Shown here: positions 26,879-36,773 of the stretch, piece after piece | How the letters are laid out: the number at the start of each line of letters is the position of its first letter | How positions within the stretch are numbered: position 1 is the first letter of the stretch | Origin: Lewinella sp. LCG006 | GTDB lineage: Bacteria; Bacteroidota; Bacteroidia; Chitinophagales; Saprospiraceae | Length of the DNA: 64,000 bases | Direction: 5' to 3' | NCBI RefSeq assembly: GCF_040784935.1 | Contig: NZ_CP160680.1 | Coordinates: forward strand, 558,001-622,000 | Notes under the pieces: generated by a model | Databases searched by the model: none | What the model was told of the DNA's origin: nothing | The model's input: only the letters and a program-made list of their open reading frames with translations | Program-made: the position numbers and the translations under genes

Positions 26879-28993
26879 TTAAAATGCTTGCTGAAAAGCA
26901 CCATCCCTGGCGGTCCAATGTACCGAAAATCCTAACTCATGTGCTTCTTCCAACCATTTGGTCACCTGACCGGGATAGTTGGAGCCGTCAAAAATCCAGG
27001 TGTCGGCTTTAAAATAAGTAGATAACTCCGCTAGCGTTAAACGTGGGGCATCTTGAATAAGCAGGAGATCTACCGAAAGGGGATTTTCCGGCGAAAGCCC
27101 AAGCTCCCAATCACGATTGATGATCACTAAACGCTGATCATAAAATGCGTAGACAGGAAATTGCTCGTACCAATGAAGCGGTGGGGCCGTGATAGGCCAA
27201 GGTACTACTCCCCTTTTTTGGCGATGCGGATGCACGGCCCAATCAAGGGCAGGATCATTGTCATCTAAAGTGGAAATAGTGTAGCGATGGCCACCATCAA
27301 AAGCGTCAATAACCGAATTTTTGTACAAATGATAGACGATCCAGGAACGTTGTTGAGCTAAGCTTGCTTGGGTAAACAAGTTGATTCCCAATGCCACTAC
27401 CAATGCAGACAACCCTGCAAAGAGATAAACATTACGACGATGGGCACTGTACCAGGCGAGAAAAAACAGGGCTGCAAACAGAAATAATAGCAACCATTCA
27501 TTGATCCAAATGCCGCTGAGCAGATGCCCAGGTAATTTTTGGATTGTGAAAATAAAAGCATTGTTTAACCACAAAACACCATTCAGAAGTATCCCCAGCA
27601 AGGCCCCTAGAGGAGCAATCCAATGCAGTAAAAACAGTACAATTCCTAATCCTAGGATAAACGAAGCGGCCAGCACAACCACCAATCCGGTAAGTAAAAA
27701 GTAGAGCGGAAACTGGTGAAAATAATACAAACTAAGCGGAAAGGTTGTGAGTTGGGCCGCTATAGCTACCGTCGTCAAGCTCCAGGCATAATCCACCATT
27801 TTGTAGGGCGAATACCACAGTCGGTACAAACGTGGCTGAAAGAAAACAATACCCAGTAAGGCGAGGTACGACAACTGAAACCCAATATCGAACAATAAGT
27901 AAGGATCAATGAGTAAGAGTAGCAAGGCCGATGCCCCCAGAGAATTGTACACGCTGGCCCGTCGCCCCAGTGTTTGGCCTAGCCAAAGAAAACTAAACAT
28001 CACTGCCGCACGCTGCACGGAAGGCGATAAGCCTGTGACTAGTGCAAAGCCCCAAATACCCGTCAGTACCAACAGCAAGCGCAACCAACGCCAGGCCGGC
28101 TTTTTGAACGGCCCCCAACCGAACAACAAACCCAAGCCCCAGGCGACAAACCCCAGATGAAGGCCAGAAACCGCCAGTACATGTACCGCTCCGGTCTCGG
28201 CATAAGCATTGCGTAGGTCGTTGCTCAACTCATCACGTTTACCTAAAATCAATGCGGCACCAACTGCCAATTCGTTGGAACCTACAGGTAGGTATTGGCG
28301 TAAAATTTTGAGTAAATCCTCCCGGTAGCGGTAGGCCCTTCCCCGTAAGGAAAGTTTTGAATTTACCAGCACCCAATCCTGAGCAGCAATACGCGCTTGA
28401 TGGTAAACACCCTTCCGCGCCTGCCATTCTGAAAAATCAAAAGCATCGGGATTCGGCGGGGCGGCCATTTGTTCGGCAGAGGCCCTGAACTGTATTTCCT
28501 GGCCCGGTAATAGCCCGACACTGAGGCTATCCGTGGGTAAATAGAGGAGTAATTGTCCTGTACAAGTAGAGGATGTAGTCTTCGTAGTATCGTTGATCGC
28601 TTGGATATGCACACTCAAGCGTACCCGATCAGGGCCAATACGCAACTGTCCTACCTTTCCCGACCAGTTGAGCATGGTATCCTCTCTAAAAGCAGGTTGT
28701 TGAGAAAAATGCGAGGGCTGTGTGAGTTCATACTGCTGTTGCACCAGAAAAATGCCAAAGCATAAGCACCAAAAGACCGTCAGCAGGCTCCACAACCGGT
28801 TTTTCGGAACAGATAGCGACTGCCAGCCATACATCAACAACAAGCTAGCTCCGAGAACTAGCCCTCCAGCGAATAAAAACGCTCCGATGATCGGTAAGAA
28901 ATGATAGCCAACAAAAATCCCCAGCCCAAAAGGCAGCAACAGACGCAAGAGTGGAATTTCTCGCCAGGGTATTTTCTGCGCAGCAGGCATCAT
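26879..28993 (-). CDS. comEC: ComEC/Rec2 DNA-uptake channel
   Basis: A 704-residue polytopic membrane protein. After N-terminal helices comes the DUF4131-like OB region (to about 210), then the Competence domain with the signature 'YAETGAVHVLAVSGLHLGFV' and 'GFALVTGLSPSVQRAAVMFS'. The C-terminal 150 residues occupy the place of the metallo-beta-lactamase domain but show no HxHxDH motif, as is usual in the Bacteroidota short form. The first frame codon is TTG, so I use the first ATG. Function: transport of single-stranded DNA across the inner membrane; the HhH protein gene follows. Confidence 0.92.
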   Translation of the reverse strand: MMPAAQKIPWREIPLLRLLLPFGLGIFVGYHFLPIIGAFLFAGGLVLGASLLLMYGWQSLSVPKNRLWSLLTVFWCLCFGIFLVQQQYELTQPSHFSQQPAFREDTMLNWSGKVGQLRIGPDRVRLSVHIQAINDTTKTTSSTCTGQLLLYLPTDSLSVGLLPGQEIQFRASAEQMAAPPNPDAFDFSEWQARKGVYHQARIAAQDWVLVNSKLSLRGRAYRYREDLLKILRQYLPVGSNELAVGAALILGKRDELSNDLRNAYAETGAVHVLAVSGLHLGFVAWGLGLLFGWGPFKKPAWRWLRLLLVLTGIWGFALVTGLSPSVQRAAVMFSFLWLGQTLGRRASVYNSLGASALLLLLIDPYLLFDIGFQLSYLALLGIVFFQPRLYRLWYSPYKMVDYAWSLTTVAIAAQLTTFPLSLYYFHQFPLYFLLTGLVVVLAASFILGLGIVLFLLHWIAPLGALLGILLNGVLWLNNAFIFTIQKLPGHLLSGIWINEWLLLFLFAALFFLAWYSAHRRNVYLFAGLSALVVALGINLFTQASLAQQRSWIVYHLYKNSVIDAFDGGHRYTISTLDDNDPALDWAVHPHRQKRGVVPWPITAPPLHWYEQFPVYAFYDQRLVIINRDWELGLSPENPLSVDLLLIQDAPRLTLAELSTYFKADTWIFDGSNYPGQVTKWLEEAHELGFSVHWTARDGAFQQAF

Positions 28994-29113
28994 GGAGGAT
29001 TGCAACTAATTTAGACGGGCCTGAATTTAGCCTTTTTTTCAAAGCTTTTGCAAATCTAACGACTACCTAGTGTACAAATAACACTAAATGGGCCATCTAC
29101 AGGTTTGTTTAAC

Positions 29114-29920
29114 ATGAAGAATTATTACCTTAGCCCTTGGTTAAGCTACGCAAAGCATAGCGACGAACAAACAGGATACGTGAAAAATCTTAATACCTAT
29201 TTCAAGTCGGCTTTTACAGTCGATAATGTGATCTTCGGATTTGATGAAAGTGATCTTAAGATATTACTGATCAAACGGCAGGAAGAACCATTTAACAATC
29301 ATTGGGCCCTTCCTGGTTATTTTGTCTTACACGATGAAGATCTGAACACAGCTGCCCGGCGAGTGCTTAAACAACTAGCGGGTATTGACAACGTTTTCCT
29401 TGAGCAAGTCAAGAGTTTTGGCGCGGTAGACCGGCATCCCGTGGGGCGGGTAATTACGGTGGCGTATTATTCACTGGTAAAAATTGCCGATTTCAATCCC
29501 AAACCAGACAACGACGTCGCTAAAGAAGTCCGGTGGTTCAGGGTGTCGGATATTTCTGACCTGGACTTGGCCTTTGATCATGAAGAGATGATCAATGTTT
29601 GCTTTCAAACCCTCAAAAGGCAGGTACGCATTCGCCCTATCGGATTTGAGTTGCTGCCCCCTAAATTTACGCTTACCGAATTACAACACCTCTATGAGGC
29701 TATTTTGGAAACGGCATTGGACAAGCGTAATTTCCGCAAAAAAATCCTTTCGATGAACCTCTTGATTGATTTAGAGGAAATGCAGGAAGGTGTTGCCCAT
29801 CGCCCCGCCAAGCTTTATATGTTTGATAGCCAAACTTACGAAGAGTTTCTTCAGGATGGTTTTTCTTTTGAGGTGAAAGAAAGCAAACGCAAAGATCCCA
29901 AACCTTCGCTATCTAATTAA
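29114..29920 (+). CDS. Nudix-fold transcriptional regulator (NrtR/AraR-like)
   Basis: A 268-residue protein with an N-terminal Nudix fold (about 25-150) and a C-terminal winged helix (about 175-240, 'FELLPPKFTLTELQHLYEAI ... FRKKILSMNLL'), the layout of NrtR/AraR regulators. The Nudix box region (68-91) keeps the first glycine, a glutamate/aspartate and an arginine, but the catalytic REUXEE core reads RVLKQLA, so hydrolase activity is unlikely. Family members sense a sugar or ADP-ribose and repress catabolic or NAD genes; no obvious target is adjacent. The first longest-frame codon is TTG; I chose the ATG three codons later. Its stop overlaps that of the convergent lipoprotein gene. Confidence 0.85.
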   Translation: MKNYYLSPWLSYAKHSDEQTGYVKNLNTYFKSAFTVDNVIFGFDESDLKILLIKRQEEPFNNHWALPGYFVLHDEDLNTAARRVLKQLAGIDNVFLEQVKSFGAVDRHPVGRVITVAYYSLVKIADFNPKPDNDVAKEVRWFRVSDISDLDLAFDHEEMINVCFQTLKRQVRIRPIGFELLPPKFTLTELQHLYEAILETALDKRNFRKKILSMNLLIDLEEMQEGVAHRPAKLYMFDSQTYEEFLQDGFSFEVKESKRKDPKPSLSN

Positions 29921-30723
29921 TTCCGCCATTCATTCCCGTTGCTGTCCAAGAGTACCAATTGGATGGCCTCATTTCCTGGTGTTTCCAGAAAGTCATTGAT
30001 CAATTGATCTATCTGGGTGGATTCGCCGGTGTATTTCATCATGACGGCCACCAGGTTATTGGTCGTTGGGGCGTCTTTAAATTCCGTAATATCTCCGATG
30101 TTGCTTATTGAAAAGTAGCCATAATACCCCTTGCTAAGATCGAGTGTGGTGCCCAAACTATTGAGTGCTTCCACTAAATCTGCTATGCGGTTGGCTTCTT
30201 CTGCATTGTTATGAACCAGGTAGCCCCAAAAAGCATTTCGGGGTATTCTCTTTAGTTCTGTATGCAGCCAGGTGATACCGTTCTCTTCCTGCATGACCAC
30301 CTCATAACCCTCTTCCGTTACCGTCAGCGTTCCTGCATTGCTCACCACATCCTGGAGTTCAATGGTAAGGGTGTAAACATCTGGGTTAGCATCGGTCACC
30401 AATTGAGCACCGGAAGCAGGCGCAGGACCAGGATCGCAAACTTCAGGGTCTAGAATATCGTAAAGAGTAAGACTGATATTGCGGCCCGTGCGATTGTAGT
30501 TGCTAAGAATTTTGGTATTCAGGCAGTTTTCATCCTCTATGGTGTACATCTGTAGCTCCAGATTGGAAGCGGTATTCCCTCCCAGGATTTGCCACAAATC
30601 AAGGCTAAACTCCTTGTCCACTAAAGGTACAATGATCGGATCATTGAGGTTTTCCAACTTGCAGCCAGAGAAGGCTAGGGCCAAAGTGAAGAGGGCAAAC
30701 ACCACACGGCGATTCTGAGACAT
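29917..30723 (-). CDS. Hypothetical lipoprotein
   Basis: A 268-residue protein with a classical lipobox (LAFSGC, C21). I do not recognise a domain. It begins with a beta-rich segment after the lipid anchor, has a 'DPEVCDPGPAPASGAQ' loop in the middle and an alpha/beta C-terminus (RIADLVEALNSLGTTLDLSK ...). It is convergent with the Nudix regulator (4-bp stop overlap) and separate from hemB by 124 bp that show no clear signal. Probably a periplasm-facing outer-membrane lipoprotein of unknown role. Confidence 0.75.
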   Translation of the reverse strand: MSQNRRVVFALFTLALAFSGCKLENLNDPIIVPLVDKEFSLDLWQILGGNTASNLELQMYTIEDENCLNTKILSNYNRTGRNISLTLYDILDPEVCDPGPAPASGAQLVTDANPDVYTLTIELQDVVSNAGTLTVTEEGYEVVMQEENGITWLHTELKRIPRNAFWGYLVHNNAEEANRIADLVEALNSLGTTLDLSKGYYGYFSISNIGDITEFKDAPTTNNLVAVMMKYTGESTQIDQLINDFLETPGNEAIQLVLLDSNGNEWRN

Positions 30724-30847
30724 AAGCTAAAAGATTGTTGATGCATTAATTGGGGGTGACCATCTCAGAGTGCGCGTCAAAAATCTACTAAACAAACGCC
30801 CTTACATTTACTTCGCTGCTTAGCTAGAGGTAAATTTATGGAATAAA

Positions 30848-31849
30848 TTAATACTTCAGCCTCCCATCATGTATCCGTTGGGCATAATCTTTAGCAAAAT
30901 AGGTAATGATCACATCTGCCCCAGCACGGTGGATGCTCACTAAGGTTTCGGGCATGGCTTGTTCGTAATCCAACCAGCCATTGCGGCAAGCAGCCAAAAG
31001 CATGGCACATTCACCGCTGACATGGTAAGCCGCTATGGGCAATTCACTTTCGTACTTTAGCAGCGTGATGATATCTAAATAATTGAGCGCAGGCTTGACC
31101 ATCAGAAAATCGGCTCCTTCGGCGGTATCCAGCCTGGCCTCGCGGAGGGCTTCCTGCGCGTTGGCGGGGTCCATCTGGTAAGTCTTTTTATCCTTGGGGA
31201 TATCGGCATCTTCCCGCGGGGCACTATCGAGTGCCGCCCGAAACGGACCGTAAAAAGCACTGGCATACTTGGCGGTATAAGACATGATCCCCGTTTGGGT
31301 AAAACCAGCATCGTCTAAGGCTTCCCGCAGGTAACCTACCCTGCCATCCATCATATCACTGGGCCCCAGTATATCGAAGCCTGCCTCGGCCTGCGCTACG
31401 GCCATTTTTGCCAAAATTGGTAGAGACGGATCGTTGAGAATTTGCCCCTTCCCCACCAGGCCATCATGCCCGTCGATGCTATAAGGGTCCATTGCTACAT
31501 CACTGATCAGGCAGATCGTCGGAAACCGCTCCTTGATAGCGCGTGCAGCCTGCAAGTAGAAGTTTTCAGGATCGTAACTGTAAGTAGCTACTTTGTCTTT
31601 AAGTTCGTCGGGAACCGCAGGGAAAAGAATAAAGTTATTGATCCCCAATTGCTGACAAGCCGCCATTTCTTCCAGCATCAAATCGATGCTCCAACGATAG
31701 GTACCAGGCAGGGAAGAAACTTCTGTTTTTACGCCCTTGCCGGGAACTAAAAAAAGAGGTTGCACCAATTGGGAAGGACTGAGACGGGTTTCCCGAACCA
31801 TTCCCCGAATAGCCGCAGAGCGGCGGTTGCGACGTGGACGCTGAAGCAT
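30848..31849 (-). CDS. hemB: Delta-aminolevulinic acid dehydratase (porphobilinogen synthase)
   Basis: A 333-residue haem/tetrapyrrole pathway enzyme joining two 5-aminolevulinate molecules into porphobilinogen. Both active-site lysines are visible: K194 in 'YTAKYASAFYGPFR' and K252 in 'LMVKPALNYLDI'. The metal-site segment (116-130, 'SDVAMDPYSIDGHDG') has alanine and aspartates where zinc-dependent enzymes have cysteines, so this is the Mg/other-metal type. 'QEALREARLDTAEGADFLMV' and the C-terminal 'YHVSGEC' are also typical. The length is normal. It appears to stand alone. Confidence 0.97.
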   Translation of the reverse strand: MLQRPRRNRRSAAIRGMVRETRLSPSQLVQPLFLVPGKGVKTEVSSLPGTYRWSIDLMLEEMAACQQLGINNFILFPAVPDELKDKVATYSYDPENFYLQAARAIKERFPTICLISDVAMDPYSIDGHDGLVGKGQILNDPSLPILAKMAVAQAEAGFDILGPSDMMDGRVGYLREALDDAGFTQTGIMSYTAKYASAFYGPFRAALDSAPREDADIPKDKKTYQMDPANAQEALREARLDTAEGADFLMVKPALNYLDIITLLKYESELPIAAYHVSGECAMLLAACRNGWLDYEQAMPETLVSIHRAGADVIITYFAKDYAQRIHDGRLKY

Positions 31850-31936
31850 TTTTCTTTATTTTTTTGGCTGTTGTGTGATGAGGTTTGCCTTTCTGTATCC
31901 CCAAAAAGTAAGAAAAACCAAGGCAAGCATCATTGT

Positions 31937-31998
31937 ACCAGGTACTTAGTATAGGGTATAGGGATTTTTATCCCCCATCAGGGCACTATACCAAATAC
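31937..31998. repeat. Dispersed intergenic repeat, copy 1
   Basis: GGTACTTAGTATAGGGTATAGGGATTT-type sequence, nearly the same as 51151-51180, followed in both places by CACCAAATA or TACCAAATA. The rest of the 31850-32086 gap shows no gene. Confidence 0.5.
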
Positions 31999-32086
31999 CG
32001 TCTACTTTTACCTCCCAATAAGAGGTTTAAAGTATTGGGCTGCAAAATTAAGGATAATGAATGGGAATCGGGAGGAGCGATCAAAT

Positions 32087-34999
32087 TTACACCTCCTGCA
32101 ACAATTCCGATTTCCCACTTCCTACCTCCGACTTCTCCTTGCTTCTTCGTCTCAAATATCCAACCATCAACCCCACAACCATCAAACCAACCAACCAACC
32201 ATACCAGGGGAAACCAGCCTCCATGGGCCTTGGATTGCCCAAAAGCTGGAAACCCGCCCAATAGACGGGGTGTGCTCCTCGGGGGTCGGCGTTTTGCAGG
32301 TAGCTTAATTTCGCTTGCTGAAGGGCCGTGCGCTTATCTTGGCCTTTGTTTAGGAAAGTATAAAACCCTTCCACCAGATCGCAATTCGCGCTTTCGTTGA
32401 CTTGCCAAAGCGTGTTCACCACCGAGCGGGCACCAGCATAGTGGAAGGCCCGGGCCAGGCTGATGACACCTTCGCTGTTGTAGAGGGTTCCCAGCGCTGT
32501 TTCACAGGCACTGAGGATGACCAGCTCCGTTTCCAGATCATACAAATAGAGGTCTTTGGCAAAGAGGGAATCGTAGCCGCCAGCACCGTCGCTGAAAACG
32601 ATAAAAGAGAAATCACCTTGCTCGGGATTGGCCTGCGCGTGGGTAGCCAAATGCAGAAGTCGATAGCGTTTTGCCTGGGCTTGCAGCTGTTCAATGGTAG
32701 CACTATTCCCTAAGAAAAGATTGCCGGAAGCCTCCCCAATAGCAGACTCCAACAAATCGGCGCTACAAGATAAGGCCGACCAACCCGACTGCCCGGAGAA
32801 AGCGGGGGCAAAACCTCCCATTGCTCCCTGGTGGCGTGGCAGCTGTAGCAAGGCCCACTGCAAGCTGGCGGCGTAGGTATAACTGACCGGATAGTCTCGC
32901 AGGAGGTAGGGATAATCATTGAAAGGGGTGCCCGCCGCTACCTCCTGCGTGAGCAGTGCCTCAAAAGGCAACAAATCCAGCATTCCACTGGTGACGAGCA
33001 AGAGTGATTTCCCTTCGGTACCTTGCAGTACTGGTGCCAGCAACTCCTGGTACAAGCGATAAGCCTCGCGCTGGTAATCGGCCGCAAGTTGGGTACGGTC
33101 TGCACCGGGCATCTGGTAGTGCTCGATAGCTCCCCGCCAGGCGAGTATTCGTGGAGTGAGGTTCTCCGGCCGGGAGAGTTTTTGGAGCTGAATCCCTTTG
33201 CGGTCTATTTTGAAGACGAAGATGGCTTCTTCTCCCAGGAAATATTCGATCAATTGTTCCTTGCGGCCCAGCATTTGTTGGAGCTGCGCCAGCGTGGGTA
33301 CTTCATCCGCGTACTTGAGTTGATAATAGCGGGGGTGGCGACTTTCCAGGGCCTGTAGCCAGTTGCGTATGGCGTCCTGTGCACCGAGGAGGGTTTGCTC
33401 GGCCGCCTGGAGGGTGCTGTCGGCCACGCCTTCTTCGCTGCGCAGGCGGAAGAGTTCCTCTTGGGCCTTGCTGACGGCGCGTTGCAGCTCGCCTTCTTCG
33501 GCCAATTCCTCCTCACTGATGCCCGCCTGTGCGGCGGCTTTACTCGCCCGGAAAGCTTCGCGCAGGAGACTACTCCGGTTGCGCTCCGCAAAAACGAAGG
33601 CCTGGTAGAGCAGCGCTTTGTTGTGCGTTTTTTCGTAAAGCTGATAGGCTACTCGAATGGCATTTTCGCTTTGCTCGCGGCTTTCCTCCAGGTTAAAGAG
33701 TTTGGAGCTTTCGTAGAGGTAGCTTTGGCGCAAGGCCTGTTCTACGGTATGCATCAGTTCGTAACAGGCCAGGGCTTGCTCTAGGTAAAAAGTATTGGGT
33801 TGCGCTTTGTTCCATTCCTGGTAAACCGTGGCCATGCCCCCCAGTGCTTCCATAATGGTATTTTCGGCGTAGCAAGCTTCAGGAGAAGGGAGATCGTGTT
33901 GTCCTTTGGGGGAATAATTGTAAAGCACCGATTGGAGGGCGAGCTGGAACTGGGCGAGGGATTTGGGGTAATCCTTCATCTTTGAAAAGAGCAACCCCTT
34001 TTGGACGTAATGCTTGCCGAATTCTCGGCGTTGGGTGTTTTGGTAATAAAGTTGGAGGTGGTGAAATTCTTGGTCCAATGCGGTTAAGGCAGCTTTGAAG
34101 TCGCCTTGTTCGGCGTGGAGAAAGGATTGCTTTTTAAAAACATGAGAAAATAAGAAATGAAGTGTAGGATATGGATTATCTAGTTTTTCTTCAATTTCCA
34201 GTAATTGCAGCGCTTTTGAAAGTGCACTTTCTGCTTCAACAAATTTTCCATCAGCAAAAAAAGAATCTACGAAATTGGTATACAGTAGTGCTTTAGTAGT
34301 TCTAGAAACTCCCTGTAAACTTATTCCTGCTTGGTATGCCTTCATGGAAGCTTCCAAATGCCCCCAATTTTGGCACAAAAGCCCAAGATCATTGTATCCT
34401 TTAGCTGCTGAATCAAATTGCTTCAACTCAATCATTACAGAGATATATTCCTTTAACATCGTCTCGCCAGCAGAGTAATCTCCTAGTCGGGTATAGATAT
34501 TACCCAATTCTTTAAAGATATACCTAGCAACTTTATCTTCGCGCAATTCTGTTTTGGGAAGATATTGAAGCGCAAACTCGTAGGCATTTCGAGCTTTTTG
34601 ATACTCTCCTAATTCCACATAATAATTGTACCCAACCTGTACATATAACCAAGCCGCTTTTGATTTTTCCTCTTCGGAGAAAGGCTTTCTCCATAATTTA
34701 TCAGGAATAGCATTAATGAAAATTCGCTCTGCTATCTTAGGCTGGCCTTCTTTTCTAAATTGAGTGCCAACTGATTTTATCAAATCCAGAAATAGGTACA
34801 AGCTATCAATTTGCTCTAAATGAGCTAAAGCGGATTCAGTTTTCGTTAAAGCAAGATCAAAATTTTGTTGCTTCACTAGTTCTACAATATGATCTACTGT
34901 GGCCTGGTATTCATTCTCCAGGTTGAGGGCACGCAGAAATGTTGTGCCGAATAGCATCACAATAAGGCATAAGCAGGAAACCCTTTGTAAGTGATTCAA
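32087..34999 (-). CDS. Exported TPR-CHAT caspase-like protease with C-terminal membrane anchor
   Basis: A 970-residue protein with a signal peptide (about 1-25), TPR-like helical repeats (about 30-470, e.g. 'YNYYVELGEYQKARNAYEFA' and 'LGNIYTRLGDYSAGETMLKE'), a coiled-coil linker (about 490-555) and a CHAT domain (about 640-915). The caspase-clan dyad is present: H787 in 'LLHLATHAQA' and C832 in 'VILSACETALG'; 'GARSVVNTLWQV' and 'HPVYWAGFQLLG' complete the family. A helix at about 931-948 followed by RRRSKEK suggests a C-terminal anchor, leaving the protease outside the cytoplasm. The start must be TTG: an in-frame stop lies five codons upstream and the first ATG would cut into the signal peptide. 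It lies 46 bp downstream of the gene for its likely partner. Confidence 0.9.
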   Translation of the reverse strand: MNHLQRVSCLCLIVMLFGTTFLRALNLENEYQATVDHIVELVKQQNFDLALTKTESALAHLEQIDSLYLFLDLIKSVGTQFRKEGQPKIAERIFINAIPDKLWRKPFSEEEKSKAAWLYVQVGYNYYVELGEYQKARNAYEFALQYLPKTELREDKVARYIFKELGNIYTRLGDYSAGETMLKEYISVMIELKQFDSAAKGYNDLGLLCQNWGHLEASMKAYQAGISLQGVSRTTKALLYTNFVDSFFADGKFVEAESALSKALQLLEIEEKLDNPYPTLHFLFSHVFKKQSFLHAEQGDFKAALTALDQEFHHLQLYYQNTQRREFGKHYVQKGLLFSKMKDYPKSLAQFQLALQSVLYNYSPKGQHDLPSPEACYAENTIMEALGGMATVYQEWNKAQPNTFYLEQALACYELMHTVEQALRQSYLYESSKLFNLEESREQSENAIRVAYQLYEKTHNKALLYQAFVFAERNRSSLLREAFRASKAAAQAGISEEELAEEGELQRAVSKAQEELFRLRSEEGVADSTLQAAEQTLLGAQDAIRNWLQALESRHPRYYQLKYADEVPTLAQLQQMLGRKEQLIEYFLGEEAIFVFKIDRKGIQLQKLSRPENLTPRILAWRGAIEHYQMPGADRTQLAADYQREAYRLYQELLAPVLQGTEGKSLLLVTSGMLDLLPFEALLTQEVAAGTPFNDYPYLLRDYPVSYTYAASLQWALLQLPRHQGAMGGFAPAFSGQSGWSALSCSADLLESAIGEASGNLFLGNSATIEQLQAQAKRYRLLHLATHAQANPEQGDFSFIVFSDGAGGYDSLFAKDLYLYDLETELVILSACETALGTLYNSEGVISLARAFHYAGARSVVNTLWQVNESANCDLVEGFYTFLNKGQDKRTALQQAKLSYLQNADPRGAHPVYWAGFQLLGNPRPMEAGFPWYGWLVGLMVVGLMVGYLRRRSKEKSEVGSGKSELLQEV

Positions 35000-35045
35000 A
35001 GTAGATAAGCTTTAGTAAAAAAAGAAAAAATTTCGACTCGTTTCG

Positions 35046-36716
35046 TTACACCGATTGATTTCGCCGGATTAACCAAATGATGATTAGAATAGCCAGTAGA
35101 ATCAGTAACAACCAAATCCACCAAGGCCAAGCGGGGGGATTGGGGTCATCGGCACAATCTCCTACAGTACACTGCAAAACCGCTCCTCCTTGAGTATCCG
35201 CTGTTATCATGCTTACCGCAACGGGAACCGTACACACAGGATCGTTACTCAAATTATCAAAGCGAATGCAGGCATAAATAGAATCGAGCAAGGCCGGCTC
35301 AATACTGCTGTACATGTGAAACTGCACATTTGCAAAAGTACGAGGGTCACCCACGCCATGTAGTGGTGTTCCTTCGATACCAAAATTGAGCAATTCCCAA
35401 CGGATACTGTCATCACTCAATTTAATCATAGAAATCTGATCCGCAGGGCCACCATAGGGATGGTACTTAACGGGCGTAACCACAATGTCATCTGCACTGA
35501 CCCCAGCTGGTAACTTAATATCCATGTAGATATTACTGGTTTCGCCGAAGCCGGTATTCTCACACTGTACCGTGGTAAAAATCTGGTACCGATCACTTTT
35601 TGCGGGGCACGCACAGGCTTCCATGATCATAAAGTTGGGGTCGTGTGATTTGACGAGGCTGGCGGTAGAGGTATAATAATCCAATATTATGGATGCTCCG
35701 CTCTGAGGCGAGAAGAGGTCACTACTGGTCACGGTACTATCTCCGTTTTGTGTATAAAGCCGGACGCTGTCTGGAAGAATACCTTGGGCCAGTCCACCCA
35801 CAAAAGTACTGAGTCCCAAATTAGACAACTCTTGCTGTAAACTTTCCGGCGTCAAAACAGGATAACCATTGTCATCCGAGAAGGTACCCAGTGCTACGGC
35901 AAAGTCCATTTCCGCTTTTACTGTTGCGTCAAATACATCCATCATCGCTTCATTTCCTTCCATATCCACGAAATAGTGTACTTCTTCTCCGGGAGCCAGG
36001 TTGAAAATCTCCGCCAACAGTAAGCCTTTGTACGCTGTATTTACTGGCCCTAATTTTGAATAATGGAAAGTAGTGGTGCTCCCCACATCCGGGCGATGGA
36101 ACATATTTTCCCGAATTTTAAAATCACTGAACTCCGGTAACTTGGTTACTTCTGTTTTTGATACCGTACGTAGTTGACCATTATACAAGAAGAAGAGTTG
36201 TCCACTAAAAGGTGCATCACTAGGGTTTTTTACGGAAAGGATAGAAACAAAGGGATCACCGGGTTTCACCTGTACATTACGAAGTATTTTTAGATAACGG
36301 TTAGAATCTACGACTGTTTTATTGGTGATAGAACCGGAAGCAGGAGGTATGATTGGCCCAGTCCCCGTAAGTGGTGGCTCTTCTGGATCACTGTAAGCAC
36401 CATTAGAATAAGCCCGCGCAAAATAATTCTGCACCTGCGTAGAAGCAGCCGGCCCATAAAGGTGCTTAAAACTCTCTTTCTCCTGGCTTTCGCCAAACAG
36501 GAAATTACCGTCTCCAAAAATGAAGAGGTGCTTGTAGAAGGCTGGGGTAGCATTGAATTTTGTCTTGGAAACCAGCGCCGGTAGCTCGATATTAAAGACC
36601 GTCGAATCGCCGGGAGCCGGGGTGTAATCGACTGCTTCGAGCAGCTGTGCGGAAAGGGATATGCTAAAAAAGAAAAAGAGGCTTAAGGCCAGGAGGAGGT
36701 GCTTACAGGTTTTCAT
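35046..36716 (-). CDS. Exported PKD/DUF11-like protein with C-terminal anchor
   Basis: A 556-residue protein beginning at the ATG that gives a signal peptide (about 1-24, ending LSAQ). Early on it has a PKD-like strand (LFIFGDGNFLFGES), and the later part has DUF11-like features (TTVQCENTGFGETSNIYMDI, DIKLPAGVSADD). A proline/tryptophan-rich linker is followed by one helix (about 531-551, WIWLLLILLAILIIIWLI) and RRNQSV. The topology copies that of the CHAT protease downstream, so the two may form a membrane pair in which this protein is a ligand-sensing scaffold or a protease target. Not recognised as a named family. Confidence 0.75.
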   Translation of the reverse strand: MKTCKHLLLALSLFFFFSISLSAQLLEAVDYTPAPGDSTVFNIELPALVSKTKFNATPAFYKHLFIFGDGNFLFGESQEKESFKHLYGPAASTQVQNYFARAYSNGAYSDPEEPPLTGTGPIIPPASGSITNKTVVDSNRYLKILRNVQVKPGDPFVSILSVKNPSDAPFSGQLFFLYNGQLRTVSKTEVTKLPEFSDFKIRENMFHRPDVGSTTTFHYSKLGPVNTAYKGLLLAEIFNLAPGEEVHYFVDMEGNEAMMDVFDATVKAEMDFAVALGTFSDDNGYPVLTPESLQQELSNLGLSTFVGGLAQGILPDSVRLYTQNGDSTVTSSDLFSPQSGASIILDYYTSTASLVKSHDPNFMIMEACACPAKSDRYQIFTTVQCENTGFGETSNIYMDIKLPAGVSADDIVVTPVKYHPYGGPADQISMIKLSDDSIRWELLNFGIEGTPLHGVGDPRTFANVQFHMYSSIEPALLDSIYACIRFDNLSNDPVCTVPVAVSMITADTQGGAVLQCTVGDCADDPNPPAWPWWIWLLLILLAILIIIWLIRRNQSV

Positions 36717-36773
36717 AGTTGCTGAGTTTTTGGTATTACGGAGGTGTTTCGATTGCATTGAAAGTGTAACCCT

